Of a stretch of DNA of 64,000 nt, positions 1 to 8,621 are shown piece after piece. The stretch is from Gammaproteobacteria bacterium (GTDB lineage: Bacteria; Pseudomonadota; Gammaproteobacteria; Pseudomonadales; Cellvibrionaceae). The position numbers and the translations under genes are program-made. Below the pieces are notes generated by a model that did not search any database, was not told where the DNA came from, and saw only the letters and a program-made list of their open reading frames with translations. The stretch spans positions 1,364,001 to 1,428,000 of the forward strand of contig SEBU01000001.1 of NCBI GenBank assembly GCA_004173475.1. Reading direction: 5' to 3'. The first letter of the stretch is position 1. Each line of letters starts with the position of its first letter.

Positions 1-136
1 ACACTTGACACCTAATCGACCTCAACTAGGCTGAAGATAGCTGCAGCATCTTATGCGCATTGATTTATCTGCGTGAGACGTTATTTCCAACGCGTTATTG
101 CCAAGCATTATCATCTTTCTAAGCTCGTGAAGTTTA

Positions 137-2581
137 ATGGATCATTTTATTAGCACTTGGCGTCAGGCCGCGGGTCGTTTAGCGGCCCAATTTCAAATTT
201 ACGAAGCAGATGCTGCAATCGCGGCGGGTTTTCGTGCGCAACAAATCAAGGCTGTTTTGCGTTTAACCCCATTAACCATGTTGGCCAATAGCTTTAATAC
301 GTGTTTGTTACTTTTAATGTATCGAAACGCTCCGCAATTCCCGCTGATCCTAATATGGTCTATCGCTTTAGCTACTATAATTTTTCTCGGAACGCGGGCG
401 TGGATACAACAAAAACGCCGGCCAACCCCGACGCATGTTTCTATGCGCGCCATTCGAAATGCAACCTTCCACGCCATTGCTCTGGGTTGTATCTGGGGCG
501 CACTCCCCATAATGACATTCAACCAAAATGATCCTGCCAACACTCTACTGCTAACTACTATATGCACAGGGATGATCTGCGCAGGAGGCTTTGCACTCGC
601 AACGGTTCCGCAAGCCGCCATAGGCTTCGTTTTTACAACAACCCTGGGTTGCGAAATTGCAATTTTTCGAGACAGCCTTACCGCCCATTGGGATTTGGCG
701 ATTTTATTATTGCTCTACGCGTTTATTATCAGCTTTGCAGTTATCGCCAGTGCTAAAACATTTGGTGCACGACTCATGGCTGAAGCAGGTGCTGAACACC
801 AACAGCAATTAATCAGTTTATTGCTACATGATTTTGAAGCCCATGCCAGTGATTGGTTATGGGAGCTGGATAGCACAGGTCATTTACACTCGCCTTCAAA
901 AAAATTAACGGCTCTCCTCGACGGAGATGAGCAAAACATTACGCAGATCCCTTTTACCAAATTGTTTGACGAAGAATATGCGCGCACTGAGTTAGTGGAC
1001 AACAATCCTATCACTCAACTTGAACAACACTTTTTTAATCACACCGCCTTTCGCGAATTAGTGATTCCAATTTTGATTGGTGGCGAACGTTTTTGGTGGC
1101 AACTGACCGCTAAACCACGATTCAATAGCAAGGAACAATTTATTGGTTGGCGCGGTGTGGGCTCAGACGTAACGCAAAAACGCAATTCTGAATTAGAAAT
1201 GCGTCGACTCGCTAATTACGACTCGCTTACTAACCTTGCCAATCGCCATTATTTTTATATGCAATTGGAAGCTCTTAGACGGCAAGACCAATTCACACCG
1301 TTCACGCTTTATTTTTTGGATCTGGATAACTTTAAAAATGTTAACGACTCACTCGGCCATGGTGTGGGCGATTTAGTATTAAAAAATATTGCGCAACGAT
1401 TGTTAAAAACTGTACGTAATGATGACCTTTTAGCGCGCCTGGGTGGCGATGAATTCGCTATTATCAGCCACGGTGAGGATTCTGCGACCCACGCGAGCCA
1501 ACTAGCGCAACGCTTGCTAAATACTTTTGTCGCACCTTGTATTATCAATGGAAAAAATCTACAGATAGGTTGCAGCATAGGTATAGCTTTAGCTCCAGAT
1601 CACGGCCCCGATACAGAAACCCTGCTAAAAAATGCAGATATGGCGCTCTACGCGGCCAAATCCGCTGGGCGAAATACCTTCCGCTTTTATGAACCCGGGA
1701 TGGAAATTGTTGCGCAGAAAAAATTACATCTGCTCAATGACATGCGCGCTGCGTTGGAAGAACATGCCGCTACCAATAAATTGCTCAATAAAAGTTTCAG
1801 CGATGATCTTCCTTGGCCCACCACACCCATAGTGGGTCAATTTGAAATATATTTTCAACCGCAAATAAAATTAGCGACACGAGAAGTGATTGGTTTTGAA
1901 GCGCTACTGCGCTGGAATCATCCCGAGCTGGGTTTAATTTCTCCTGCGCACTTCATTCCCCTAGCCGAAGAATCTAATTTAATTATTCCTATCGGCACCT
2001 GGGTGTTGGTTGAAGCTTGTAAATATGCAGCACGCTGGCCAAAACGTTGGCGTATCGCAGTCAACCTTTCTGCGGTGCAGTTCCGCGAGGGAAATGTAGT
2101 GCAAGTAGTGCGTTGGGCGCTTCAAGTCAGTCGTCTGGCACCCGAACGCCTGGAGTTGGAAATTACCGAATCGCTGTTAATACACGATAATATTTCTGCG
2201 CAGGAAACCTTAACTGCCTTGCGCCAACTCGGCGTACGAATTGCGTTGGACGATTTTGGAACCGGCTACTCATCGCTCGCTTATCTGCGTAGTTTTCCGC
2301 TAAACAAATTAAAAATTGACAGATCGTTTGTAACTGCATTGAGCAAAGACAGCAGTGCACTGGCGATTGTAAATGCCATCATTCAATTAGCCGAAGCCCT
2401 CGAACTGGATACCACCGCAGAAGGTATTGAGTCGCAAGAAGAGGCTACTATTTTGCAAAACTGCGGTTGTGCCGACGCCCAGGGGTTTTATTTTGGGCGC
2501 CCCTTACCGCTGCAAGAGGCTCTCGCCTACGTGCGGCAGTTCGAACTCTCCCAGCATGCGAATTCAGGTTCCAACCTCTAA
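137..2581 (+). CDS. Membrane-bound GGDEF-EAL c-di-GMP signalling protein with PAS domain
   Basis: Bifunctional-type c-di-GMP enzyme of the inner membrane. About six hydrophobic segments lie between residues 45 and 215, followed by a PAS-like region (about 235-355), a GGDEF domain and an EAL domain. The cyclase signature GGDEF is intact near residue 436, and the product-inhibition site RxxD (RNDD) sits five residues before it. The EAL domain keeps EALLRW (about 587), NLS, ELEITES, DDFGTGYSS, KIDRSF and AEGIES, so both activities are possible; in this family one often dominates and sequence alone does not tell which. The ATG has only a weak upstream purine stretch. The next gene codes for an HD-GYP protein in the same direction, 147 bases away, so c-di-GMP synthesis and two kinds of breakdown are encoded side by side. 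Confidence 0.93.
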   Translation: MDHFISTWRQAAGRLAAQFQIYEADAAIAAGFRAQQIKAVLRLTPLTMLANSFNTCLLLLMYRNAPQFPLILIWSIALATIIFLGTRAWIQQKRRPTPTHVSMRAIRNATFHAIALGCIWGALPIMTFNQNDPANTLLLTTICTGMICAGGFALATVPQAAIGFVFTTTLGCEIAIFRDSLTAHWDLAILLLLYAFIISFAVIASAKTFGARLMAEAGAEHQQQLISLLLHDFEAHASDWLWELDSTGHLHSPSKKLTALLDGDEQNITQIPFTKLFDEEYARTELVDNNPITQLEQHFFNHTAFRELVIPILIGGERFWWQLTAKPRFNSKEQFIGWRGVGSDVTQKRNSELEMRRLANYDSLTNLANRHYFYMQLEALRRQDQFTPFTLYFLDLDNFKNVNDSLGHGVGDLVLKNIAQRLLKTVRNDDLLARLGGDEFAIISHGEDSATHASQLAQRLLNTFVAPCIINGKNLQIGCSIGIALAPDHGPDTETLLKNADMALYAAKSAGRNTFRFYEPGMEIVAQKKLHLLNDMRAALEEHAATNKLLNKSFSDDLPWPTTPIVGQFEIYFQPQIKLATREVIGFEALLRWNHPELGLISPAHFIPLAEESNLIIPIGTWVLVEACKYAARWPKRWRIAVNLSAVQFREGNVVQVVRWALQVSRLAPERLELEITESLLIHDNISAQETLTALRQLGVRIALDDFGTGYSSLAYLRSFPLNKLKIDRSFVTALSKDSSALAIVNAIIQLAEALELDTTAEGIESQEEATILQNCGCADAQGFYFGRPLPLQEALAYVRQFELSQHANSGSNL

Positions 2582-2617
2582 AAAAACCACTCAAATAATC
2601 TAAGGCCGCACTAAAGC

Positions 2618-2635
2618 TAACCTATACTCAGGTTA
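2618..2635. repeat. Short inverted repeat between two c-di-GMP genes
   Basis: TAACCT and AGGTTA form perfect 6-base arms around a 6-base centre, in the 147-base gap upstream of the HD-GYP gene. No T-run follows on either strand, so it is not an obvious terminator. It may be an operator or an mRNA hairpin, or may be chance. Confidence 0.3.
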
Positions 2636-2728
2636 ATAGCTGAAGCTTGGTCTGTGCATCTTAACGATGACCTGTTCGCTGGCAATCAATAACATCCGGA
2701 ACCATTCTGTAAATATTCCGAGGGTTTA

Positions 2729-3949
2729 ATGCTCAAACGTATTGCCGCCAAAGATATCCGTATGGGGATGTTTATTACTGAACTATGCGGCTCCTGGATG
2801 GAGCACCCTTTTTTTAAGACCAAATTTTTATTGGAAGACTCGCAAGATCTCGAAAGCCTTTTAAAAAGCGGTATCAAAGAAGTATGGATAAACACTGAAA
2901 AAGGTTTAGATGCAGACGAGATTGTTCAAGGTAAAACCCTTTCAGATATTGAACTGGAAACTGAAGCTATGCTGCATGATGTGGTGCGAACCAAAAGCAC
3001 CGAAAAAACCAGCATGGCTGTTGAAGTAAAAAATGCGCAGAAAATTTGCGCGCGCGCCAAAGAAGCCGTCATCATCATGTTCAACGACGCGCGAATGGGC
3101 AGAGCAATAGAAGTTGAAAACGCCCAGTTATTAGTGGAAGAAATTGCCGATTCTGTTTTACGCCAACCGCACGCGCTTATCAGTCTGGCGCGATTAAAAA
3201 ATTCTGACGAATACACCTACATGCATTCCGTAGCTGTTTGCGCACTTATGATTGCACTAGCTCGCCAACTTAATCTTGATGAGGAACTCGTACGGGAAGC
3301 CGGTTTGGCAGGCTTGATGCATGATCTCGGGAAAATTGGCGTAGCCAACAAAATTTTAAATAAACCGGGAAAATTAACCGACGACGAATTTAATGTCGTA
3401 AAGTCGCATCCGCAAATCGGTGCAAGTATTTTAATGAATAATCCGTTGGTCAGTGCGCTCGTATTAGATGTAATACTTCATCACCATGAAAAGATGGATG
3501 GCAGCGGTTATCCGCACAGATTGTCTGGAGAAAATATAAGTGTATTCGCGAAGATGGGCGCTGTATGCGATGTATACGACGCGATTACATCTAACAGGCC
3601 TTATAAAAAAGGTTGGTCGCCGGCAGAGTCAATTCGGAAAATGGCAGAGTGGAGTAAAGGACATTTTGATGAAGCCATCTTTCAAGCGTTTGTAAAAACC
3701 GTGGGAATTTATCCAACCGGGTCGCTCGTAAGATTGGAAAGTGGACGCTTGGGTGTGGTTACGGAGCAAAGTGAAACGTCGCTATTAACTCCCCAAGTAA
3801 AAGTGTTCTTCTCGGCGAAATTAAAAACGCCTATATTGCAAGAAACTTTGGACCTCTCGAAACTAATTGGAAAAGAAAAAATCATTGGCCGCGAATCACC
3901 CGATGACTGGGGTTTTCGCAACATTGAAGAGCTTTGGAGCGCCCACTAA
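2729..3949 (+). CDS. HD-GYP domain cyclic-di-GMP phosphodiesterase
   Basis: Cytoplasmic phosphodiesterase predicted to hydrolyse c-di-GMP to pGpG/GMP. The first 130 residues match the DUF3391 type of N-terminal domain that often precedes HD-GYP (the opening MLKRIAAKDIRMGMFI is typical). The metal-binding HD pair is seen in LMHDLGKIG (about residue 197), followed by HHHEKMDGSGYP with the diagnostic GYP triad near residue 259, so the catalytic residues appear complete. Length (406 aa) is usual for the DUF3391/HD-GYP architecture. A GAGG ribosome site precedes the ATG. It ends 6 bases before the convergent sensor kinase on the other strand, leaving no room for a separate terminator. Confidence 0.93.
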   Translation: MLKRIAAKDIRMGMFITELCGSWMEHPFFKTKFLLEDSQDLESLLKSGIKEVWINTEKGLDADEIVQGKTLSDIELETEAMLHDVVRTKSTEKTSMAVEVKNAQKICARAKEAVIIMFNDARMGRAIEVENAQLLVEEIADSVLRQPHALISLARLKNSDEYTYMHSVAVCALMIALARQLNLDEELVREAGLAGLMHDLGKIGVANKILNKPGKLTDDEFNVVKSHPQIGASILMNNPLVSALVLDVILHHHEKMDGSGYPHRLSGENISVFAKMGAVCDVYDAITSNRPYKKGWSPAESIRKMAEWSKGHFDEAIFQAFVKTVGIYPTGSLVRLESGRLGVVTEQSETSLLTPQVKVFFSAKLKTPILQETLDLSKLIGKEKIIGRESPDDWGFRNIEELWSAH

Positions 3950-3955
3950 TTAGCC

Positions 3956-6088
3956 CTAACCTATGATGGGAAATTCCGCATAAAACGTACTGCCCTCACC
4001 TAACACCGACGTAAACCCAACTCGCCCATTCATACGCTCAACAATTTCTTTTGTTATAGCCAGCCCTAAACCAGTCCCACCTTTTTTGCGCGAATCTGAT
4101 GCATCAGCCTGATAAAATTTTTCGAAAATATGAAGCTTGCTATCTTCCGATAAACCAACGCCCATATCGGTCACTGAAACTCGCGCATAACCATCAATGT
4201 TATTTAAACTAATAAACACGTTGGAGTCGGCTTTTGAAAATTTTGCTGCGTTAGATAAAAAATTGGCCATGACTTGTAAAAACCTGCCGCCTTCGATGTT
4301 AACCTTGGGATTGATATCTATAGGCACCATTACAAAATGCACGTGCATTTGATCAGCGTAAGCTTTGTTTTCTGAAAGTGCGCGTTCAATCAGGGATTTA
4401 AGGCGTTGCGGCTCGCAATGAAATTCCAATTTTCCTGCTAATAATTTATCCATATCCAACAAGTCATTAATTAATAACGTCAGCCGTTGGGAATTTTTAT
4501 AGGCGATGTCTAAAAGCTGTTTTATTTTCTCTGACAGTTCGCCCATGGTACCACTCAGAGCTACTCCCAAAGCGCCAGTAATGGCTGTTAGCGGGGTGCG
4601 TAGTTCATGGCTTACTGTAGATACAAATTCCGTTTTGATTCTATCTAATCTTTTATGCTCCGTAATGTCCCAGCAGGTGCCAATCATTGATGTTGCTTCA
4701 CTACCTTCGTAAATAATTTTTGCGCGTGATGCTAAATAATGAATGCTATGATCAGGCCAAACCACACGATATTCAGTGTCATAACCCTGCTTACCTTCGA
4801 TTGCTTTTGCAATTTCTTCGAACACGCGCTGCCTGTCATCATTGTGAACGAGCGAAAGAAAACTTTCGTAGCTGGACAATTCACTGCCATTAATCAATCC
4901 AAACAGTGCGTACATTGAATTGTCCCATTGAACATGTTTATCACTTAAATTTAAGCTCCATACTCCCATTAACGAAGACTCAAGCGCGAGCGCGAGTCGC
5001 TGTTGATTATTTTTTAGTTCAACATGTTTTTCACGTACATCCGCAGTCATTTCCTTTGTCATTATTAACGCACGCTGGCGTTGGCTAGCTAGCACATAAA
5101 ATATAATGCAAAGAAGACAGCTGATAAAAAAACCAATAACAAATACCACGAGTGAGGTGTAGGAATTATGGCGCTTTTGAAAAAGACTATTATTGGATAC
5201 TTGCAGAAACCAGGGTTGGCCGAATAAGTTTAATTGGCGAGTGTCGGTAAAATCCGGTAAGAAATTTTTCTGCTCACTAGTATAGCTATACAGTTCCTGC
5301 GTCTTATTCGCCGATTCGCCTGCGTAAAGAACATAATTAATGTACATGCTACGCTGGGGCAAAATGCTTTCCATTAAATCAATCATACGAAACGCAGCAT
5401 ACACAAATCCCTCCAATGCATTCCATCGTTCACTGACAGTGGCTGTCGGCATGTTTTTTTTATAGATGGGCATGTATAACAAAGCACCTGCCTGGACCGC
5501 ACCTTGACTTTCCTGAACCAAAGTCACTTTGTTGGACAAAGTCGTCTGATGTGTTTCTACTGCAGTTGTCATTGCCTTGCGACGAACTGGCTCCGAAAAC
5601 ATATCGAAACCGAATGCTGCCAAGTTTCTTCCTGTAAAAGGCTCTGCGTAAATAATCATTGTATAGTTGTCGCGCTCACCTTGTGGGCGAATAGTGAATT
5701 GTGGGAATCCATCTGCACGTACACGCTTGATTGCGCCCTCAAGTTGCGAAGGCGGCAACCATTGGCTAAAACCAATTAATTGAATTCCGGGATACTTTTC
5801 TGTCAACTCGAAGCTGCTGACATATTTATGAAACTCTTCGCGCTCAACCGTTTGGCTTGCCTCATATAAGCCTTTAACGCCTACCAAAATTTGCTCGTTA
5901 TCGCGCATCTTTAACTGGATGCTTTGAATTAAATCATCGACTTCCTGCTCAAAAGCGGCTTCGGAATATTGCATTGACTGACTGCGAATAGTCAGACTTA
6001 TAAAAATGGTGAGCAACAGCAGTACGCTTAGCAGAAGCAACATCCAGGCTAATTGTTTGTTTTTTTGCAATAGCGTCATCACTGCCAT
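3956..6088 (-). CDS. CHASE-PAS sensor histidine kinase
   Basis: Inner-membrane sensor kinase. A transmembrane segment (about residues 15-33) and a second one (about 312-335) bracket a periplasmic region resembling a CHASE ligand-binding domain (segments YPGIQLIGFSQWLP and IYAEPFTGRNLAAFGFDM are characteristic). A PAS domain (about 365-480) is followed by HisKA with the phospho-accepting His in STVSHELRTPLTA (about 495) and HATPase_c with N box NFLSNAAKFS, G1 DMGVGLS and G2 GGTGLGLA. There is no receiver domain. Its kinase core is strongly similar to those of the two kinases upstream on the same strand, suggesting paralogues. The stand-alone receiver encoded 66 bases upstream is a candidate partner. 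Ligand unknown. Confidence 0.92.
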   Translation of the reverse strand: MAVMTLLQKNKQLAWMLLLLSVLLLLTIFISLTIRSQSMQYSEAAFEQEVDDLIQSIQLKMRDNEQILVGVKGLYEASQTVEREEFHKYVSSFELTEKYPGIQLIGFSQWLPPSQLEGAIKRVRADGFPQFTIRPQGERDNYTMIIYAEPFTGRNLAAFGFDMFSEPVRRKAMTTAVETHQTTLSNKVTLVQESQGAVQAGALLYMPIYKKNMPTATVSERWNALEGFVYAAFRMIDLMESILPQRSMYINYVLYAGESANKTQELYSYTSEQKNFLPDFTDTRQLNLFGQPWFLQVSNNSLFQKRHNSYTSLVVFVIGFFISCLLCIIFYVLASQRQRALIMTKEMTADVREKHVELKNNQQRLALALESSLMGVWSLNLSDKHVQWDNSMYALFGLINGSELSSYESFLSLVHNDDRQRVFEEIAKAIEGKQGYDTEYRVVWPDHSIHYLASRAKIIYEGSEATSMIGTCWDITEHKRLDRIKTEFVSTVSHELRTPLTAITGALGVALSGTMGELSEKIKQLLDIAYKNSQRLTLLINDLLDMDKLLAGKLEFHCEPQRLKSLIERALSENKAYADQMHVHFVMVPIDINPKVNIEGGRFLQVMANFLSNAAKFSKADSNVFISLNNIDGYARVSVTDMGVGLSEDSKLHIFEKFYQADASDSRKKGGTGLGLAITKEIVERMNGRVGFTSVLGEGSTFYAEFPIIG

Positions 6089-6154
6089 AAATAAAGCTCA
6101 GGAACCTGAAAGATAATAAATAAATTTAATCGTAAATATGTTGGGAAAAGGGTA

Positions 6155-6547
6155 TTAATTTTTATTAACGCGGGACCAAATATCGCGCAATTGATCTGCC
6201 AAGGTCATAGGATCAAAGGGTTTTGCTATGACGCCTACTGCACCAAGCTCCAGGTAACCCTGTACTTCTTGCGGCTGTACTTTTGCCGTCATAAATACCA
6301 CTGGCGTGCTTGAAAGCTCTGGGAGTTTTCGCAATGCATGTAATGTTTCCGGGCCATCCATTCCAGGCATCATCACATCCAACAAAATTAAATCCGGATC
6401 GAACGCAACAGCCTTACTGAGAGCCTCATTGCCTGATGAACAGGGCTCTAACGTAAATCCGCTAATTGCATCTAATACCATAACGGCAATAGCCTGAATA
6501 TCGGGATCATCTTCCACATATAAAATTTTATCTAATGTCTTGGTCAT
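6155..6547 (-). CDS. Single-domain response regulator (CheY-like receiver)
   Basis: A receiver domain with no output domain, about 130 residues from the chosen start. Acidic pocket and phospho-acceptor are visible as YVEDD near the N-terminus and LILLDVMMPGMDG, with the switch Thr in VFMTAK and the conserved Lys in VIAKPFDP. The ORF track starts 24 codons earlier, but the internal ATG at 6547 is preceded by a good AGGAAATTAAT ribosome site and begins exactly where receiver homology begins, so I use it. It lies between two sensor kinases in the same direction and probably relays or titrates phosphate from them, since neither neighbour carries its own receiver. Confidence 0.9.
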   Translation of the reverse strand: MTKTLDKILYVEDDPDIQAIAVMVLDAISGFTLEPCSSGNEALSKAVAFDPDLILLDVMMPGMDGPETLHALRKLPELSSTPVVFMTAKVQPQEVQGYLELGAVGVIAKPFDPMTLADQLRDIWSRVNKN

Positions 6548-6627
6548 ATTAATTTCCTGTGCGTTAATTAATAACATCTGAAGTGGCATAAGCTTGGAAA
6601 AATTAGCGCATCGATTCAAGTTTCGAG

Positions 6628-8595
6628 CTATTGAGCTTGTCTAAATTCGGTGTAAAAGCAACTACCTTTTCCTGATTCGCTTTCAAATCCAATCTTGCCA
6701 CCCATGCGCTCGGCTAATTCTTTACTAATAGCGAGCCCTAGCCCAGTTCCACTTTTTTGTCGGCTATCCGATGAATCGGCTTGCGAAAATTTTTGAAACA
6801 TACGCGATTTAAATTCTTCTGGAATACCAGACCCGTAATCACGTACAGATATGCGGACCCAACCTTCATTTGCAGATATCGTTATATCAACCAATGATTG
6901 GGGCGGCGAAAATTTTGCAGCGTTACTTAAAAAATTACTCATTATCTGCTGAAACCTGAATGCATCAATATTGATTGCAGCCGAGGCAGAGATGTCCCGT
7001 AATACATATTTAACGGCATATTTGTCTGCATACATTTTGTTTTCGAGCAGAGCCTGTTGCACTAGCAGGTAAACAGCTTTTATGTTCAAATCAAAGTCCA
7101 TTTTACCGGCGATTAATTTTTCCATATCCAGCAAATCATTAATCAACAAACTCAGCCGCTGGCTATTTTTGTACGCAATCTCCAGCATGGCTTGAGCTTT
7201 ATCCGGTATAGCGCCGAGCATATTGTTGATAATTAAACTGAGCGCGCCTGAAATGGATGTTAGTGGTGTACGCAATTCGTGGCTTACTGTTGAAATAAAT
7301 TCACTCTTCATTCGCTCTACCCGCTTTTGCTCACGAATATCTTTTACCAGAGTCCACCAACATTGCTCATCGTTCTCCAATGTATTAATCAATGAGCCGC
7401 TTATTTCTACTGGAATCAACTCACCATTTTTATGACGATAGGTTTTTTCCATGGGACCGAATCGTTCAGAATCCCTTACGTCCATCGCGGTTTTAATATG
7501 ATCCCATTCATTTTTTGGAATGAAGTCCAATATACTCAGTGCACTTAATTCAGCTTTACTGTAACCAATCATTTTGATGAATTCAGGGTTGGCATCAAGT
7601 ACCTGACCGCTTTCTTTGACTTGGATAATTCCTATAGGCGCCATCTCAAATAGTTGCGAAAGTTTATTGGTCATAATGCGTTTTTCAGAAACGCTATCAA
7701 TCCTGGACTGGATATCCCAGATAAAACCATCAATGAACTGCAAATTACCCTGCGTATCAAAAACGCCTCGGCCAATTTCCTGAACGTGACGCCATTGGCC
7801 ATCTGCGCGCTTGATGCGATATTCGATATCGAATGATTGATGTTTCGCCAAAGCTTCTTGCACCGATGAATGGACACGGCTTACATCGTTAGGATGCGTA
7901 ATATCATTAAAATTTAATGTTGAATCACGGATAAAATTCTTCGCGGAGTATCCGGTTAATTGCTCAACCGCATCGCTTAGATAATGCATGGTCCAGGATG
8001 AATTATTTTCGCAACGGTACGCGGCGCCAGGAAAGTTACTTAGCAAGCTGCGCAATAAACTTTCGCTACCTTTAATTCGCGAAGAATATTCCTGCATAGA
8101 TTTATTAATGGATTTTAATTCCAACAAGTGCATAACTTGTCGCGCAAGCGCGCGCAGAGAAACTAGTTGAGCGTTACTCAATACTCGCGGTCTGTAGTCA
8201 ACAACACACAAGGTACCTAAAGCAAATCCCTCTTCGTTAACCAAAGGCACGCCTGCATAAAAGCGTATGTAGGGAGAATTAACGACTAATTCGTTATCTG
8301 CAAAACGTTTATCTTTGGTTGCATCCTCCACCACCAAAATATCACTTGGCATTAAAATGGCGTGGGCACAAAATGCGATGTCGCGCGGCGTTTCGGCGGC
8401 ATCCAAGCCTATACAACTTTTAAACCATTGACGGTCGCGATCAATCAAAGAGACCACCGCAATAGGTACATCACACAAATGCATGGCAATTTGCGCGATG
8501 TCGTCAAAGCTTTGCTCTCTCGGCGTATCGAGAATAGCAAGATCATGCAGGGCTTTCAGACGTAAAATTTCGTTGTCAGGTAATTCCGCTATCAT
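6628..8595 (-). CDS. Cytoplasmic GAF-PAS-PAS sensor histidine kinase
   Basis: Soluble sensor kinase: no membrane segment is seen. A GAF domain occupies about residues 20-165 (FDDIAQIAMHLCDVPIAVVSLID and CAHAIL are typical of GAF kinases that follow short N-termini), then two PAS/PAC units (about 190-310 and 315-430), HisKA with STVSHELRTPLTSISGAL (His near 440) and HATPase_c with NFLSNAAKFS, DYGSGIP and SGTGLGLA. The ORF track begins at a TTG (8607) without a ribosome site; I prefer the in-frame ATG at 8595, although its own site is weak too. The gene starts shortly after the stop of the 1312-residue hybrid kinase gene and is probably co-transcribed with it and the receiver. Confidence 0.9.
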   Translation of the reverse strand: MIAELPDNEILRLKALHDLAILDTPREQSFDDIAQIAMHLCDVPIAVVSLIDRDRQWFKSCIGLDAAETPRDIAFCAHAILMPSDILVVEDATKDKRFADNELVVNSPYIRFYAGVPLVNEEGFALGTLCVVDYRPRVLSNAQLVSLRALARQVMHLLELKSINKSMQEYSSRIKGSESLLRSLLSNFPGAAYRCENNSSWTMHYLSDAVEQLTGYSAKNFIRDSTLNFNDITHPNDVSRVHSSVQEALAKHQSFDIEYRIKRADGQWRHVQEIGRGVFDTQGNLQFIDGFIWDIQSRIDSVSEKRIMTNKLSQLFEMAPIGIIQVKESGQVLDANPEFIKMIGYSKAELSALSILDFIPKNEWDHIKTAMDVRDSERFGPMEKTYRHKNGELIPVEISGSLINTLENDEQCWWTLVKDIREQKRVERMKSEFISTVSHELRTPLTSISGALSLIINNMLGAIPDKAQAMLEIAYKNSQRLSLLINDLLDMEKLIAGKMDFDLNIKAVYLLVQQALLENKMYADKYAVKYVLRDISASAAINIDAFRFQQIMSNFLSNAAKFSPPQSLVDITISANEGWVRISVRDYGSGIPEEFKSRMFQKFSQADSSDSRQKSGTGLGLAISKELAERMGGKIGFESESGKGSCFYTEFRQAQ

Positions 8596-8621
8596 AATTT
8601 CACGCAACGCTGAATGAAAAG

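Noticed and set aside
5-33. Sigma-70 promoter at the left edge (TTGACA at 5-10)
   Set aside because: The matching -10 position reads TAGGCT and lies more than 100 bases from the first gene; too weak to call.
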